Of a DNA stretch of 64,000 bases, positions 1 to 11,735 are shown piece after piece; the stretch's first letter is position 1; each line of letters starts with the position of its first letter. A program made the translations under genes and the position numbers. Origin of the DNA: Alviniconcha marisindica (taxonomy: Eukaryota; Mollusca; Gastropoda; Provannidae); the NCBI GenBank assembly GCA_018857735.1, contig JABMCL010000307.1, positions 93,501 through 157,500 of the forward strand, written 5' to 3'. The notes under the pieces are model-generated. The model searched no databases and was not told the origin of the DNA. It worked only from the letters and a program-made list of their open reading frames with translations.

Positions 1-194
1 CCCTTAGGCCAAACCGGCACACTTTGCGGAATGCGGCAAAGCGTATGCATATAGGCAGGCGCGGATTTGAGAAGGCCGGATGGTCACAAACAACAACAAA
101 AAAGTTATCACCGTTTCCCGGAGGGTTCTTAGGCCACGTGAGTGCATAGAAGGTATAAATATATAATTATATCCAAGACTAGACTCAAATGCAG

Positions 195-400
195 TTCAGG
201 AGCTGTGTGAGAGTCCGGAGCTGTCCGTCCTAACGAGCCTTATGGTTTCCTGGACGTAAACAAATTGAACCTTACGGACATTAGCACTTAGCCATCATGA
301 AGGTAAGAATAGCTAGTCAGAGCTCCAGGAGCTTGTGAAAGTCAGAGGTGGCGTCCTGGGCTCCGTCCTAAAGCCTTATGGTTTCCGTGGACGTAAAGCA
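195..400 (+). repeat. Two tail copies of a dispersed SINE-like family
   Basis: Two adjacent diverged copies (195-260 and 321-400) of a motif that recurs across the window. Each starts near 'AGGAGCTGTGTGAGAGTC' and ends near 'TTCCGTGGACGTAAAGCA'. Better copies sit at 15957-16130 and 16601-16773, and partial ones at 62844-62925, 48083-48140, 17275-17465 and 18118-18165. The last 35 bases are shared with the tail of the tRNA-headed element at 16793-17105, so this is probably the 3' half of a mollusc SINE. The family name is not known to me. Confidence 0.6.
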
Positions 401-402
401 AC

Positions 403-2300
403 ATTCAGCAACACTAGGACATTAGCTGCACCTCGTGACACCGGAACTAAGACGGTAAGCAGGACATTTTCTCCTTTATGAAACGGTCGTAGGATGCCTC
501 ACAGGGTCATCGCTTAGAACAATTTCCAGTTCGAATCTCTAGGATAAAGCTCCACACCACTGACAAAATTTGGGATTTGTTTTTCTTCTTCTCTCCGGCA
601 CCTCACTACTAGCAGCATTTTCTTTCCTTTTTCCAATGGTTGTATGGATGCCTACAGGGTCATCGTTTAGAAAATTCCAGTTAATACTTACGGATAAATC
701 CGACATCCTGACAAATTTGGTTTGCAACATTCTCCGACATTTTCAACGTTAATTGAGAAGAATATGAAAGATAACGTGTTATTTTTTTTTTACAAATAAT
801 ATATATGACAACTAACAATATACAAGAAAAATTATGTACATGTACCGTATGAGAAGCGGCAATGTACAATAAAGAAAATAATCTCATCACAATTTCACCT
901 ACCTATAATTCCACAATTTCACCCCTCCCAATAAGTTCTTTGTCTGCGTTATCCTTCAGGCCTGTTATTTTTTCTAGTTGATCAGCCTAAATACTTTGTG
1001 CTTTCCCTGGGTTAGGGTTTCGGGTTTGGGTCAGTGAGGTTCTTGGTATACACTCCGACTATTCAGTTTGTTTTTCCTCTCTGCGTTTCCTTTTGCTTCT
1101 TGAGTTGTTTCGTTCTTTTTCGATGTGGGGGTGATGGGAGTAATCTCGAGGTGCCTCGCTAGTCCAGACAACTTGATTTTAAAAAAATGTATAAAAAATT
1201 ATATGGGTACTTCGCGAGCGTCTATTCAGTGTCCAGTGGCTTTAGCATCATTGTGTGGTTTGTATTGTGTGCATGGATTACGCGTTTCTAGCCATTGTCA
1301 CATTGCACGCTGTCAGAGACAGTTAGTTACCATGTACGGTTTTCGATCGTGTGGGAGTAATGGATTTTGTTCCATCCCTTTTTCTCCTTGATCTTTCTTC
1401 GTTATTTTCACCATCCTTTCCATCTGGCCATTTGGTTTCAATTGTTTGCTTGCCTGATTAGGGTAGCCATTTTTCAGTTAACTCTCGCATTTGTGTTGAT
1501 TTGTTTTTCTTTATAATTTTGCCACAGACGTTTGTGTTCAGCTTCTTTCTGGGCGTTTTTTGTTTTTGTTTTTTGTTTTTTGGCGCAGGCATTTGCGTTC
1601 AGTTTCTTTCTCTGCGTGTTTAGCGCTTGTTTTGGTTTTTAGGGTGTCAGTCTACCCCTCGAATCATTTTTAGGTAGACAGCGCGTGGTGTCGGATTTTC
1701 GGTGATTTTCTGTCTTGAGTAGTGTCCAAATCAAACCGGAAAGTCTGTATGGAACTTCGTCCTTTCGCATCATCTGTAGCATCGGACTATCGTGTCTACT
1801 CACTAACACTGTGTGCTATTTTATTTCATGCATTTGAAAGTAGTATAATCTTTAAGACAAACAAACAAACAAACAAACAAACCGTCATTTTACGGGTCGA
1901 GCGGTCGGCTCGTGCCATGGACCAACCTCCAGATTTTCCGTTCGCTCTCCTCTAACTGACTCCACAAAAGACACCCCCCCCCCCCCCCCCCTCCGTTCCT
2001 AGTATGAGGTTTGTGCCCGACATCCTTTCCTTCCAAGTACCGCAAAACCGCGAGCTGTGTTACGTGTTTCGCGACTTTGCAGCAGGTGTTTAAAAAAAAA
2101 TCATTAAAAAAAAAAAGATTAAAATAAAAAGCTTACCGGTGTACAGCAGAATAACCACTCTTTCACGATTCCACAGTTACTCTTTTGCAACACTCCACTT
2201 GTTTGTTTAGAGGGAGGCAATGTTATTGTTTGCACGCACACACACGTCACACACACAAGGATCAACTACAATAACAACAACAAAACGTCTTGCGTTAGCC
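403..2300. other. Intergenic DNA, no gene recognised
   Basis: Only short unsupported open frames are present. The stretch holds an ACAA run (about 1858-1881), a poly-C run (about 1974-1992) and T-rich DNA with a small internal duplication around 1525-1625. I see no splice-bounded exon and no family match. Confidence 0.5.
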
Positions 2301-2446
2301 ATCTGGTGGACGAAAGCGATCAGTACGACAGCCTAATGATATTGGAAAATCGCACACGTAGGGTAACTCTCAACTGGCATGCGAGTGAATACAAGGTACA
2401 TGATGATGATAATGTTGGGTATAATGTCCTCAGATGTGCAAGGTAC

Positions 2447-2598
2447 AAGAACTCCACCAGAGGTATCTCACACAATAGAGGCTGGAAGAACTCCACCAGA
2501 GGTATCTCACACAACACAGGCCGGAAAAACTCCACTAGAGGTATCTCACACAACACAGGCCGGAAGAACTCCACCAGAGGTATCTCACACAACACAGG
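2447..2598 (+). repeat. 39-bp minisatellite, four copies
   Basis: Four head-to-tail copies of a 39-base unit beginning 'AAGAACTCCACCAGAGGTAT' and ending 'ACACAGGCCGG'. Because 39 is a multiple of three, the array is open in several frames on both strands and creates peptide-like repeats. I take these as a by-product of the unit length and not as a gene. Confidence 0.85.
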
Positions 2599-2895
2599 GA
2601 ACAACGCTGTGACCGTTGGGACCTTGCAGAAACAAGGTCAAAGTCATTGAGTGACGCCGCTCGATGTGACTGCGACGACACGAATAAAAACAATCCCACT
2701 TGTTAATTGTGTTTCATAACACTGAAATTACACTGGCAGGTAAATCGTCCTGATTTTAGTTCAGCCGATTCCTTTTGTCATCCCGCGACAGCACCGTCTA
2801 GTCCCAGAAGCATGCGCAATTCGGGAAGTTGTACGTATAAGCCTACATGGTATTTTTAGACATGTGGCAGACTTTGCCGAGGTAAAAAGATATCC

Positions 2896-2900
<5 letters not shown>

Positions 2901-2964
<64 letters not shown>
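2901..2964. repeat. (CT)n microsatellite
   Basis: An uninterrupted dinucleotide run of about 64 bases. The following bases include an AATAAA at about 2989, but no gene can be tied to it. Confidence 0.9.
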
Positions 2965-2967
<3 letters not shown>

Positions 2968-4620
2968 GTGTGGAAGTTTTTATGTTCCAATAAAATTTTC
3001 TTTTCACTCATTCATTCATTCATGTTTCATACATTATGTCTGTCACAGGAGGGACAGGAGGTGTTATTGTTGTGTGTCAGTTTAGCCCGACAGCCTTCAT
3101 TCTGATTGTCTGTACACACATGCTCTCGCGTGGCATTCGTTCACTCATTCGCTTGTGGGCGTCTGCGTACACAACCTCAAGCACCCACACACAATTGCAG
3201 TGGATAAGATGCAGGTTTCAACAGTTCACTATTGACAACTATTGCTGTAACTGACCGCATCGGTATCGTATTCTGTGACAATGTAAATAAACCGATGATG
3301 CGTGTATATTATTTTTTTACTTATCGGTAGTTTGAACCTACTGTTGGGTTTTGACTGAAGCTAAACTACAACCCCTGTAAATTTTCTTTTTGGTTCTGTC
3401 TCTGTCTCTTTGTCCCAGTGCGCAGCCGGGAGTGGTGAGTGTGTAAAACCCCAAAACACCGGGGGAACCCTAAACTCCGTTTTGACCCCCAATCAAAAAA
3501 TGATAACACATTTTTTTTGGTGTATGTTGGAGGGGGTAGAAGGACAGGACAGGGAGTCGTCAAAAGGAGCCACAGCAGGCGGCGAGGGAAACAGGCTTTT
3601 TCTACAGCAGCAAAACTTTCTCGCACCCCAAAACCCTACGCGCACGCATAGATAAGAGCCGCGGGCCGAAAAGGACACACGCTACGCTAAATGAAATCGG
3701 CCCTCTGGACCAAAAAATGGCTGACTTTGTTTTTCCCTTGGCCCGCACAAATACAGTTCCTCAACAAAAACTAAACTAATTAAAACATGAAATACTCAAA
3801 TAAAAGCTACATTACAACCTTTTAAACCGTATAAAAAAAAATGTACACACATGACTTATTTAATTACAACAAAGTGGGAAGCGTGGCTTCACCTGTCTTA
3901 AGCAGATTCGTAAACAAAATACAACAAACCAATGTACAAAAATAACTGTGCTAAAACTTATATCAGAATAAAGAGCACGCCCCACGGTTAAAATGGTAAA
4001 AACAATTACAATACAACGCTCTGAAAGAAAAAGCCCCTCAAAGACTAGAAACTAAAACAATCGGTGCGAACTTTCGCCTGGGGCGTTATTTAGTCCAAGC
4101 TGATAGTAACCAATGTCTTTAATATAACACTTCTACATCACAAAAATTTGGTATGAACATCGCGTGTCCTTCACTGTCCTTCTTTGTTCGTTTTACACTG
4201 GCTACGGAGTTGGGCGAACTTAAAGAAATACTACCTTTTTTTGTAGGTTTCGTGAGGTGTAAAGAGCATCGGCTACATTGCTTGAGTCTCTGGTATTAGG
4301 GCAATACACAGTTTCGGGAAAAAAGAGTAACAGGGAATTTTTGAGAAAATTCGTGTACGTTGAGCTCGTAGTTTGTTACAAATTATCAACAAAACGGAAA
4401 AAAGTCAGTGATTGGGGGAAAGGGCCGGAAGGGGTTGGCCATCTTGGTTCTATTTCTTTTGGCGATTTCAAAATCCAATGTGTCAGCTTCACTACTCCTA
4501 AGGGATTTCCGTTGAAAATCAAGGCTCGGCAACGGCGGGAAATCTTTTATGGGGGTCTCGGCGTTAGAGTGGAAGGAACCAAGGGAGGGTGCCTCTCCCG
4601 TAAAATTTGACCTACTTTTC
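2965..4620. other. Intergenic DNA, no gene recognised
   Basis: Mixed AT-rich sequence with short open frames that lack splice context or family resemblance. The 110-codon frame at 4278-4610 has no recognisable domain and I do not call it. Confidence 0.4.
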
Positions 4621-4700
4621 CTCGTTGGGAATGGGAGTTAAACTGCTGACCCAGTTTCTCCGTCCGCTGACGTGGCTAGAACCTGAGTCCCTCAAGCCCT

Positions 4701-4788
4701 GTTTTGTTAATTTTATCAGTGTCTATTCACAGGAAGGTGAAAAAAAATATCACCTTCCTGTAAAAATTAAAAAAACAAAACACTGATA
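4701..4788. repeat. Inverted repeat (hairpin)
   Basis: The arms 4701-4740 and 4750-4788 are near-complementary. The inner arms 'CAGGAAGGTGA' and 'TCACCTTCCTG' are perfect around a nine-base A-rich loop. The outer arms ('TATCAGTGT'/'ACACTGATA' and the T-rich/A-rich flanks) extend the stem with mismatches. It begins exactly where the first copy of the 70-base duplication ends. Confidence 0.75.
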
Positions 4789-4930
4789 GACATGGAGACT
4801 AATATTATTAGAAACTATGCAGGCCTACGTGAAACAAAAAGACAAGCATACCGTGTTTGCGCTTGGTGGAGTACTGAGCTATTAGTTATGCACACGCTAT
4901 TAAATTTGGACTTCAACCGGTAGCGCAGCA

Positions 4931-5086
4931 ATGGCTACCACAATGCGAGAGGTGTGCCCAGACTTGTTGTACCCTGCACACAGGCGTGCACTTTGCGGCA
5001 GCAACGTAGCCCTTTACAGCTGCCCAAACGGGAGTGAGTTTTGCTATGAAAACACCTGGCAAACGAACAAACAAAACGCAAACTGA
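4931..5086 (+). CDS. Small cysteine-containing ORF, possible exon remnant
   Basis: A 51-codon frame from ATG at 4931 to TGA at 5084. It contains four cysteines (residues 9, 22, 30 and 38) in an extracellular-looking stretch: 'CGSNVALYSC' followed by 'PNGSEFCYENTW'. The spacing resembles small secreted or lectin-like modules, but I cannot name a family. No clear splice sites frame it. It lies upstream of the proline-rich exon candidate on the same strand and could belong to the same gene. It may also be chance. Confidence 0.25.
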   Translation: MATTMREVCPDLLYPAHRRALCGSNVALYSCPNGSEFCYENTWQTNKQNAN

Positions 5087-5528
5087 TGACACAAAGAATA
5101 GCAATAAACACAGAAGAAAAACTGACAAAACAATTGGCAGGTTTGTCTCAAACAAAACCTCCCGCCCACATACTAGAACTTTTTGTATTTTGACAGGTTA
5201 CCAAGGAATAAAAATGGATTCTGGACAATGCAGAAGATGTGGAGTTGGGAACTGCTGACCCAATTCTCCGCCCGCTGACGTGGCTAGAACCTGAGTCCAC
5301 TCAAGCCCTGATCTGGTACCTATGTTTCACCCTCTTTGAATGTCTGGACCCGGATCTCCCGTTTTTCTGCATTTGCTCGCCGCATTGTCGACGCCATCTC
5401 GATGAACAAATCATGGCACTCCTCCGCATAACTATCCGTGCAACCGTTAGGGTAGTTGAGGCGGATAGAACATTCGGTGCCAGACCTTTCTTTTATTTCC
5501 GCCTTGGAACACACGTGCTATCTTGCAG

Positions 5529-6461
5529 ACAGTCAGTGCGCCGCTACTGGAGATGTGTGCAAGGGTGCAAGGGGGCGTTTGGCCTTTTTGGAAATTTTCT
5601 TTTTTCACCCCTTCCCCCAAAGCCCGAGTTCTTCACTTGGACATCGTCTTCAACGCATCACCTACCAAAGAGGACAACGCGTGTTTCCGAGTTCCACCCG
5701 CACCATGCACTCAGCAGGCAGCCAGCTTCCTCGCAGACCTTGCCCAGCGGCCCGACCCACCACGACCCACCCGACCCAGGGCTCCACCACGGCTGGAATC
5801 AGGGCGACTCCAGCTGCAGCACTGTGTGAGACCCCAGGGATTGCATCTCAATCAGCCCCCCCTCCTCTCCCCAGGCCCCACAGATGCACCGGTCTCGGCG
5901 ACACCGCATTCTGGCGGACTGGATGCAGCGCTCGTGCGGCCAGGAACCGATTTCAACCGTTCATGTCCATCATCCCCGCGCCACCCCACACCCCCTTTCC
6001 CATCCGGTCAGCGTACCGCCTCTGTCCGAAAGCCCAACCGCCATCAGTCTGCACCTCCAAATCCACCCCCTTTCCCATCCGGTCAGCGTATCCCAGCTGT
6101 CCGAGACCCAACCGCCATCAGTTTGCACCTCCAAATCCCCCCCCTTTCCCATCCGGTCAGCGTACCCCAGCTGTCCGAGAGCCCAACCGCCATCAGTTTG
6201 CACCTCCAAATCCCCCCCCTTTCCCATCCGGTCAGCGTACCCCCCACCCCCCCTGCCCCCCCCCCCCCGGGGGAAGTTCCAACCCCCCGCCATCAGTCTG
6301 CCCCTTTCAAATCCCCCCCCTTTCCCTCCGGTCAGCGTATCCCAGCTGTCCGAGAGCCCAACCGCCATCAGTCTGCACCTCCAAATCCCGCTGATCCTCC
6401 AGATGGACCTGATGCACGACTGCAGCGCCCCTTTGCGGAACTGCCCGCTGGACGTGTAACG
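5529..6461 (+). CDS. Putative proline-rich internal exon of an unidentified gene
   Basis: Seen: a 311-codon open stretch, phase 0 at both ends, preceded by a good acceptor ('CTATCTTGCAG') and followed by a donor-like 'GGTAGGT' at 6461. The first 130 residues are non-repetitive ('HLDIVFNASPTKEDN' at about residues 35-50). The rest is low-complexity and Pro/Ser-rich, with about five diverged copies of a 60-base unit reading around 'PPNPPPFPSGQR' (about 5985-6385). Such stretches often bind SH3, WW or EVH1 domains, but no domain is identifiable. Repeat-unit length changes shift the phase between copies, so part of the frame may be spurious. It lies upstream of exon candidates at 7197, 7722 and 8346. 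Confidence 0.35.
5985..6385 (+). repeat. 60-bp C-rich minisatellite within the proline-rich exon
   Basis: About five imperfect copies carrying 'TTTCCCATCCGGTCAGCGTA' followed by 'CCCAACCGCCATCAGT' and 'TGCACCTCCAAATC'. One copy is disrupted by a long C run (6240-6270). Copy-number variation here would change the length and frame of the proposed exon. Confidence 0.85.
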
Positions 6462-6592
6462 GTAGGTTTGGAATCTGGCTTGAAAACTAGTTTGTTTATC
6501 TGACAGCAACAGTGAGAAAAATAGTTTAGAGTAAATACAGCGTAAGTTGTTGCTTTGTGCAAATACCGCTCAGCCCACAGAGAGAGAGGGAG

Positions 6593-6593
<1 letters not shown>

Positions 6594-6630
<37 letters not shown>

Positions 6631-6664
6631 GTGGGGGGGGAAAAAGGGAGAGGGGGGGGGGGGG
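6594..6664. repeat. (TG)n followed by poly-G
   Basis: A TG run at 6594-6628 is followed by G-rich runs to 6664. A poly-T run lies further on at 6831-6858. These are simple sequence with no gene. Confidence 0.9.
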
Positions 6665-6826
6665 ACGTGTCGTTTTGAAAAAACCAAGACGTGTGCCTGT
6701 GTCAGTTGTGGGGCGTGGCTACGAGACAGGGGGTCACGAGGGGCGTGGCTTGTTTGACTGAAAGCCATTGCTTGAGGCTGGGATCATTATGACAACAAGA
6801 GCAGATGAAAATATACGCGATTTAGG

Positions 6827-6861
<35 letters not shown>

Positions 6862-7196
6862 GCGGCTGTGCTTTATTTGAATTGGGAATTTATTTTATTG
6901 TATATTTTAGCCCGTCTGTTTGAGTACAGCTGTTGCCCCAGCCGGAGCGGCGTGAAAAGGAAATGAGAGGCACCCTCCTTTATCCGTTTCGGGTTCTAAC
7001 ATTGCACTTGTCTCTTTGGGTTCCTTTAAATTCAGCGGTTATATTGTTGCCAGGAGTCTTGTAGTTGATAATTGTTGATGGACTACACATAAAGTAAACC
7101 GTGTCAGCGGCTGGTGATGATAGTTGACTGACTGATTACAAAAATATACTGCTTTAATGCATCATTTCTCTCTCTGTCTCTCCCTCTCGGTTCCAG

Positions 7197-7247
7197 TGTC
7201 GCGAAGGCTATTGCCTCGTTTCCCAGTGTGACGAAGACCTCGATGGG
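7197..7247 (+). CDS. Possible short internal exon
   Basis: Fifty-one bases between a very good acceptor (long pyrimidine tract ending 'CGGTTCCAG') and a donor 'GTAAGT'. The open frame reads 'CREGYCLVSQCDEDLDG', with three cysteines. It would be phase 0 at both ends. It does not join in phase to the next candidate (7722), which needs one preceding base, so either an exon lies between them, the sequence has an indel, or one call is wrong. Confidence 0.3.
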
Positions 7248-7458
7248 GTAAGTTACGTTTTGTGCAAGCAAGCATTGAACAAGCGTAAAGTGACTCTGCC
7301 CATCTGTGCATGTAGATCAGTCTAAAGGGTGAGGCGGCCAAGTAGCAACCAACGGCAGGAACTGTACTCACTGACAAGAGATGGGTAGATACATAATAAC
7401 GAAGCGAGGATCAGTTTATTATTCTGAAAAAACTGAATCACCCAGACATGAGAGCTAG

Positions 7459-7497
7459 GGCCGGGGGGGGGGGGGGGGGGGGGGGAAGACAACAGAC

Positions 7498-7531
<34 letters not shown>

Positions 7532-7532
7532 A
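7459..7532. repeat. Poly-G and (ACAG)n simple repeats
   Basis: A G run of about 27 bases (7459-7485) is followed by a tetranucleotide ACAG run (about 7498-7530) in the putative intron between exon candidates. Confidence 0.85.
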
Positions 7533-7721
7533 GCAAGAGGTACAGAAGCATTTGCGGCAAAATGCTTTCACACAAGGCAAGGGAGACAACCTACTGAAGA
7601 TTTCTTTGTCTTGCATACTTTTCAAACAATCAAAAACGCAAGCTCCCCCCCGGCTTTATTTTGTTTTCGGTTCCTCAATTTTTGTACGTTTGTTAAGAGT
7701 CAGATGTTTGTGTCGTTGCAG

Positions 7722-7786
7722 TCCCAGATGAGCAAGGAGGAGACTACGTGGACATTATGGACATGTCTCTGGGATCAGCGAACCAA
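7722..7786 (+). CDS. Possible penultimate exon with tyrosine motif
   Basis: The acceptor 'GTCGTTGCAG' precedes 65 bases ending at donor 'GTAAGA'. With one base taken from the previous exon it reads 'PDEQGGDYVDIMDMSLGSAN' plus Q. The acidic composition and the 'DYVDIM' tyrosine motif look like a real cytoplasmic tail or adaptor segment, possibly an SH2-binding site once phosphorylated (inference). It joins exactly in phase to the terminal exon at 8346. Confidence 0.4.
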
Positions 7787-8345
7787 GTAAGACGACACAA
7801 AATCAAATGTTCTTCTTTAAAACATTAAAAAAAAAATTTCCCTAAAACAACAGACCCATTTTCAGGGGTTCCTTTTTTTTGAAAGTACATTGCACATTTC
7901 TTTACATAAAAAGAACAAGACCAATATCAGTGTTCCCTTTCTTATGAAAGTACCATTGCACAATTTCTTTACAATAAAATCAACATGATACATAATTATT
8001 TATTCAGGCCTTTTCTTAGAAAATTTCCAACACAAAAAAATCAACAGCTCAAAATTTATTCGGTTTTTTCTTCGAAGTAATTTCCACTTTGTTTTCAATA
8101 AAATACATGATACATAAATTTTCTATTCAGGGTTTTTTCTTCTAAAGTAATTTTTCCCCTTTGGTTAAATAAATAAAAATGATTTCATTATTATTATTCG
8201 GGGGGTTTTTTTTTTCTAAAATACTTTTCAGCTTTTTTTTAAAAATTTAAATACAAACATTGGGGGGGAAAAAAAAAAAAAAATACATAATTATCTATTC
8301 AGTGTTTCTTTTCTTCTAAAGAATTTTTTTCTATCTTTGTTTCAG

Positions 8346-8384
8346 ATTGAGCAGAACTGGAGTTACGTTGGCCACATTTTTTAA
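8346..8384 (+). CDS. Possible terminal exon with stop codon
   Basis: The acceptor 'TATCTTTGTTTCAG' precedes 'IEQNWSYVGHIF' and a TAA at 8382. It is phase 0 with the upstream candidate, giving a C-terminus of '...GSANQ' joined to 'IEQNWSYVGHIF'. The intervening sequence (7790-8340) is T-rich with inflated homopolymers. No family is recognised. Confidence 0.4.
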   Translation: MEQNWSYVGHIF

Positions 8385-8871
8385 AAAGGGAATTGTGTTC
8401 TGAATTCTGAAAACAAAGTCATCTTCTCCCTTTCATGTTATCATATTTAGTCCTTCTTGTTCTTTTTCCTTCATAATTCTTCTAATAACATTATATAATG
8501 ATTGTTCATATTTTTGTAACCATTTTTCTTTACAAAATCCCCAACAAAGAGACTTCAAGCTAACTGATGGTATCTTTTTTTTTTTGCTGAATCCTAAAGA
8601 CAAATTTTCAGTGTTTAAAAAAATGGTCTAGAGTGTGACTGTGAGATGGTAATGCTTTATATGTGGTAGTATTGTCAAGTACATGCTTCTGTACTTGTGT
8701 AAGCATTAGGAATGAATGGCTGAAAGCTAATAACTAATTTTGTTGAATGTCACTAAGAAACATGTCAAGAGTATTTTACATGTAGATATTTTCTGTTCGG
8801 TGATATGCTCCATTTATTTCCTTTGCAGATATGGATATCCATGGTGAGAAAGGAGAATAGAAGTAGAAAAA

Positions 8872-8874
<3 letters not shown>

Positions 8875-8942
<68 letters not shown>
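8875..8942. repeat. (CA)n microsatellite
   Basis: An AC run of about 68 bases. The long Cys-Val or His-Thr frames it creates are not genes. Confidence 0.9.
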
Positions 8943-8945
<3 letters not shown>

Positions 8946-8984
8946 GCGAATGAAAAATAGAAGACCATCAGCAATACAGACTGT

Positions 8985-9616
8985 CGCCGACAAAATTTTC
9001 AAACAAAGGGAGATAACTGCTTCTATTCCACGAATAAATTATACCATTAGCAGTTACTTTCCTTGGCATCCAAAAATCCGTTACACGCACACACACAAAC
9101 GCACACACACAGATACAATAAAAAAGACCACAAGACACAGAGCACTTTAGCACTAGGATCAACAACAGTACATATGTAACCCTGATTCAATGCAAAATGA
9201 AAACTAGATAATTATGTGAATAATACAAGTTTTTTAATATCACTATTATTATTATTGTTAAGTCATATAGCTCCCATTTTACTATTGCAGTTCACATAGG
9301 TTTTGTGTTATATGTATTAAATCAGACTTTCCTTCGTGTTTTTGGGGGGTACCTCTTATTCCTGTCTTTTTTCTTTCCATCTTTCTATGTCTCTAGCGGG
9401 GTTGTTTTGATAACATGCAACAGACTGAATGACGGAGATAATACTATTTTCTAGCCAGTACTTAATGTTGGCCCAAAAGACATGTCAAGAGTTTTGTGTG
9501 TGTTTTGTTTGTTTGTTTTTTGTTGTGGGGTGGTGAAGGTCATCCAATTCACATGTAGCATTTACTTTTATATCTTTATAAAATTCCCTTAGTCATTATC
9601 ACATTATGTAGCCTGA

Positions 9617-9667
<51 letters not shown>

Positions 9668-10025
9668 GTTTTTTGTTGTTTTTTGGGGGGTTTTGTGTGT
9701 GAAGAAACAAAAACGTGTATAGCAAAACCGCAACTGATGAAACCGTTGGATTTTCCCCAAAAAATTTTCTGCCCGACATCAAGACAGATCCACTCGTCAT
9801 CATCGAAACAGCTGGTTTATTTGAATTTTGTCTTGAGCCATCCCGGCCTGGCCTATAATTATGATACTGAATCAGAAGTGTGTGTGTGGGGGGGGGGGGG
9901 GGGGGGAATAATACATTATACTGACCGTTCCCTTGACAAAATTTTCAACGTAAAGGGAGATCACTGATTTCACCCACCAACAAATTAAACCCTAGCAGTT
10001 AACTCCCTTGGCAAGCAAAAAGGCG
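8985..10025. repeat. Two copies of a ~100-bp dispersed repeat
   Basis: The segments 8985-9080 and 9930-10025 share 'GACAAAATTTTCAA', 'AAAGGGAGAT', 'AGCAGTTA' and 'CCTTGGCA' in the same order and orientation. Between them are a (TG)n run (9620-9664) and a poly-G run (9888-9906). No gene is recognised. Confidence 0.65.
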
Positions 10026-10429
10026 CTCAAAGCATCACGTAGCTGACGTTGACTGTCTGCTTCTCAAAGGCAACATGCACTCGCAACACACAAGCCTATC
10101 AGCTTTTACCAGCTCCATCCAAGGTGCAAACACATCAAAGGCTAGGCGATGTATTTTTGTTGACCAGTCTCTCTACACCGGTTAGCCGGCAGAAAAAAAC
10201 TTTCGTCGGCCAGTCGGTGACATTGTATGAATTTAGGGCCCAAAGACTGAAATGTCCGCTACTGCGTGTTACTGTTCACACTGTCATTTCAGGACTTTCC
10301 TGTCAATGCTGTGGCGGCGTCTGAAGAAAGGATTATGACGTCACAATTTTGGACGACGTCAACCGATCGCCGTCACCGGATGCTGACGATGACTGATGCG
10401 GACGAAAACTAAGAAGCTGGTTTCCTCTC

Positions 10430-10583
<154 letters not shown>

Positions 10584-10754
10584 AACTGATTTACCAAATT
10601 ATATGGCTGCTCATGTTTTGGTTTGTGCTGAGGCGACCCGGCTGTGGTTGACAGGATGATGTTAAAATCCAACTACTAACTCACGTGCGTTGTGGTGGCA
10701 GTTTCTTCGTGCATTTCCATGCAATTGTTCATTGCTACTATAAGTTATAGATCT

Positions 10755-10890
10755 ATGAGTGGTACCATAAATTGTATTTTCGTGTTTTTGTACTTTCGTC
10801 TGTTCTTAGTATCGTTGTTTCAAGTTTCATGTATTGGCACCGGTGGGATGAATCAGTAAAGTGTTACTGATTTGAACTGAAGTAGACGAA
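10755..10890 (+). repeat. SINE-like 3' tail, copy 1
   Basis: It shares 'CATAAATTGTAT', 'TACTTTCGT', 'TGTTCTTA' and 'ATCGTTGTTT', then 'GGGATGAAT', 'AAAGTG' and 'GAACTG', in order with 11425-11560. The end ('GGGATGAATAAAGT' then 'AATTGAACTG') is also seen at 13845-13990. Recurrence on the same strand with a common 3' end suggests a retroposed SINE or LINE tail. Confidence 0.6.
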
Positions 10891-11424
10891 ACTACAGACG
10901 AAGAACGAGAAGAATATGAAGAAGAGGTAGAAGAAAAATAAAGTCAGTTGAAAAAAGAAAACACAACTGAAGCACGGTAAAAATATTGAAATAATAACGA
11001 TTTGATAAGAGTGCTGTTAAATAGACGCACAAGAACAACAACAGAAACGCTGTAATGCATACAACACCATTCAACTGACGGATTTGGGGAACGCTGACAT
11101 GGGCGATTTAGTGTCCCTGTGCTCGATACAGCCGTTTCTCTTTGCTTGCTACCTCCCCTCCCCTCCCCCAACTCTCTCTCCCCCCCCCCCCCCCCCCAAC
11201 CCCCAATAAAAACGGCATTACGTCAGTACCAAATTCATCTGATTTTGATGGTCATGACATTAATAGTAATAATAGATTTTCTTAATATAGATCTATATTA
11301 AACCACACCATTAAATTTGAATACGGTGCCATACATGCTGGTTTTTGCAGGCAGGGGTGCTTTTTGTTCTTTCAATCGCAGATAGAACATCACGTTCTCG
11401 TTTGGGTTTTATCCACCTGAGTAG

Positions 11425-11560
11425 TGCCATAAATTGTATACCTGTGCATTCATACTTTCGTTTGTTCTTATTATCGTTGTTTTAAATTGTTGTTATGAGG
11501 CTGTCTGACATGGAACCACCCTTATGGGATGAATAAAGTGTCAATGAATTGAACTGGAAT
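11425..11560 (+). repeat. SINE-like 3' tail, copy 2
   Basis: Same family as 10755-10890. It is followed by the same purine-rich 'GACGAAGAACGAGAAG'-type flank, so the two copies may be a segmental duplication of about 670 bases and not two independent insertions. Confidence 0.6.
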
Positions 11561-11688
11561 AGAAGAAATACAGACAAAGAACGAGAAGACTATAAGAAGA
11601 AGAGGAGGAAGAAGAATAAAATATGTATTTCAAAAAGAAAAAGACATCAACAAAAAAAGACTGAGACTGCCAAGCGGAACGCCGGCTC

Positions 11689-11690
<2 letters not shown>

Positions 11691-11735
<45 letters not shown>

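Larger units (their letters stand above)
4633..5310. repeat. Direct duplication flanking a 540-bp segment
   Basis: About 70 bases at 4633-4701 recur with a few differences at 5241-5310. Both copies contain 'GCTGACGTGGCTAGAACCTG' and end in 'CAAGCCCTG'. The segment between them starts with an inverted repeat and contains a small cysteine-bearing open frame. This could be an insertion flanked by a long duplication, or an old tandem duplication. Confidence 0.7.
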
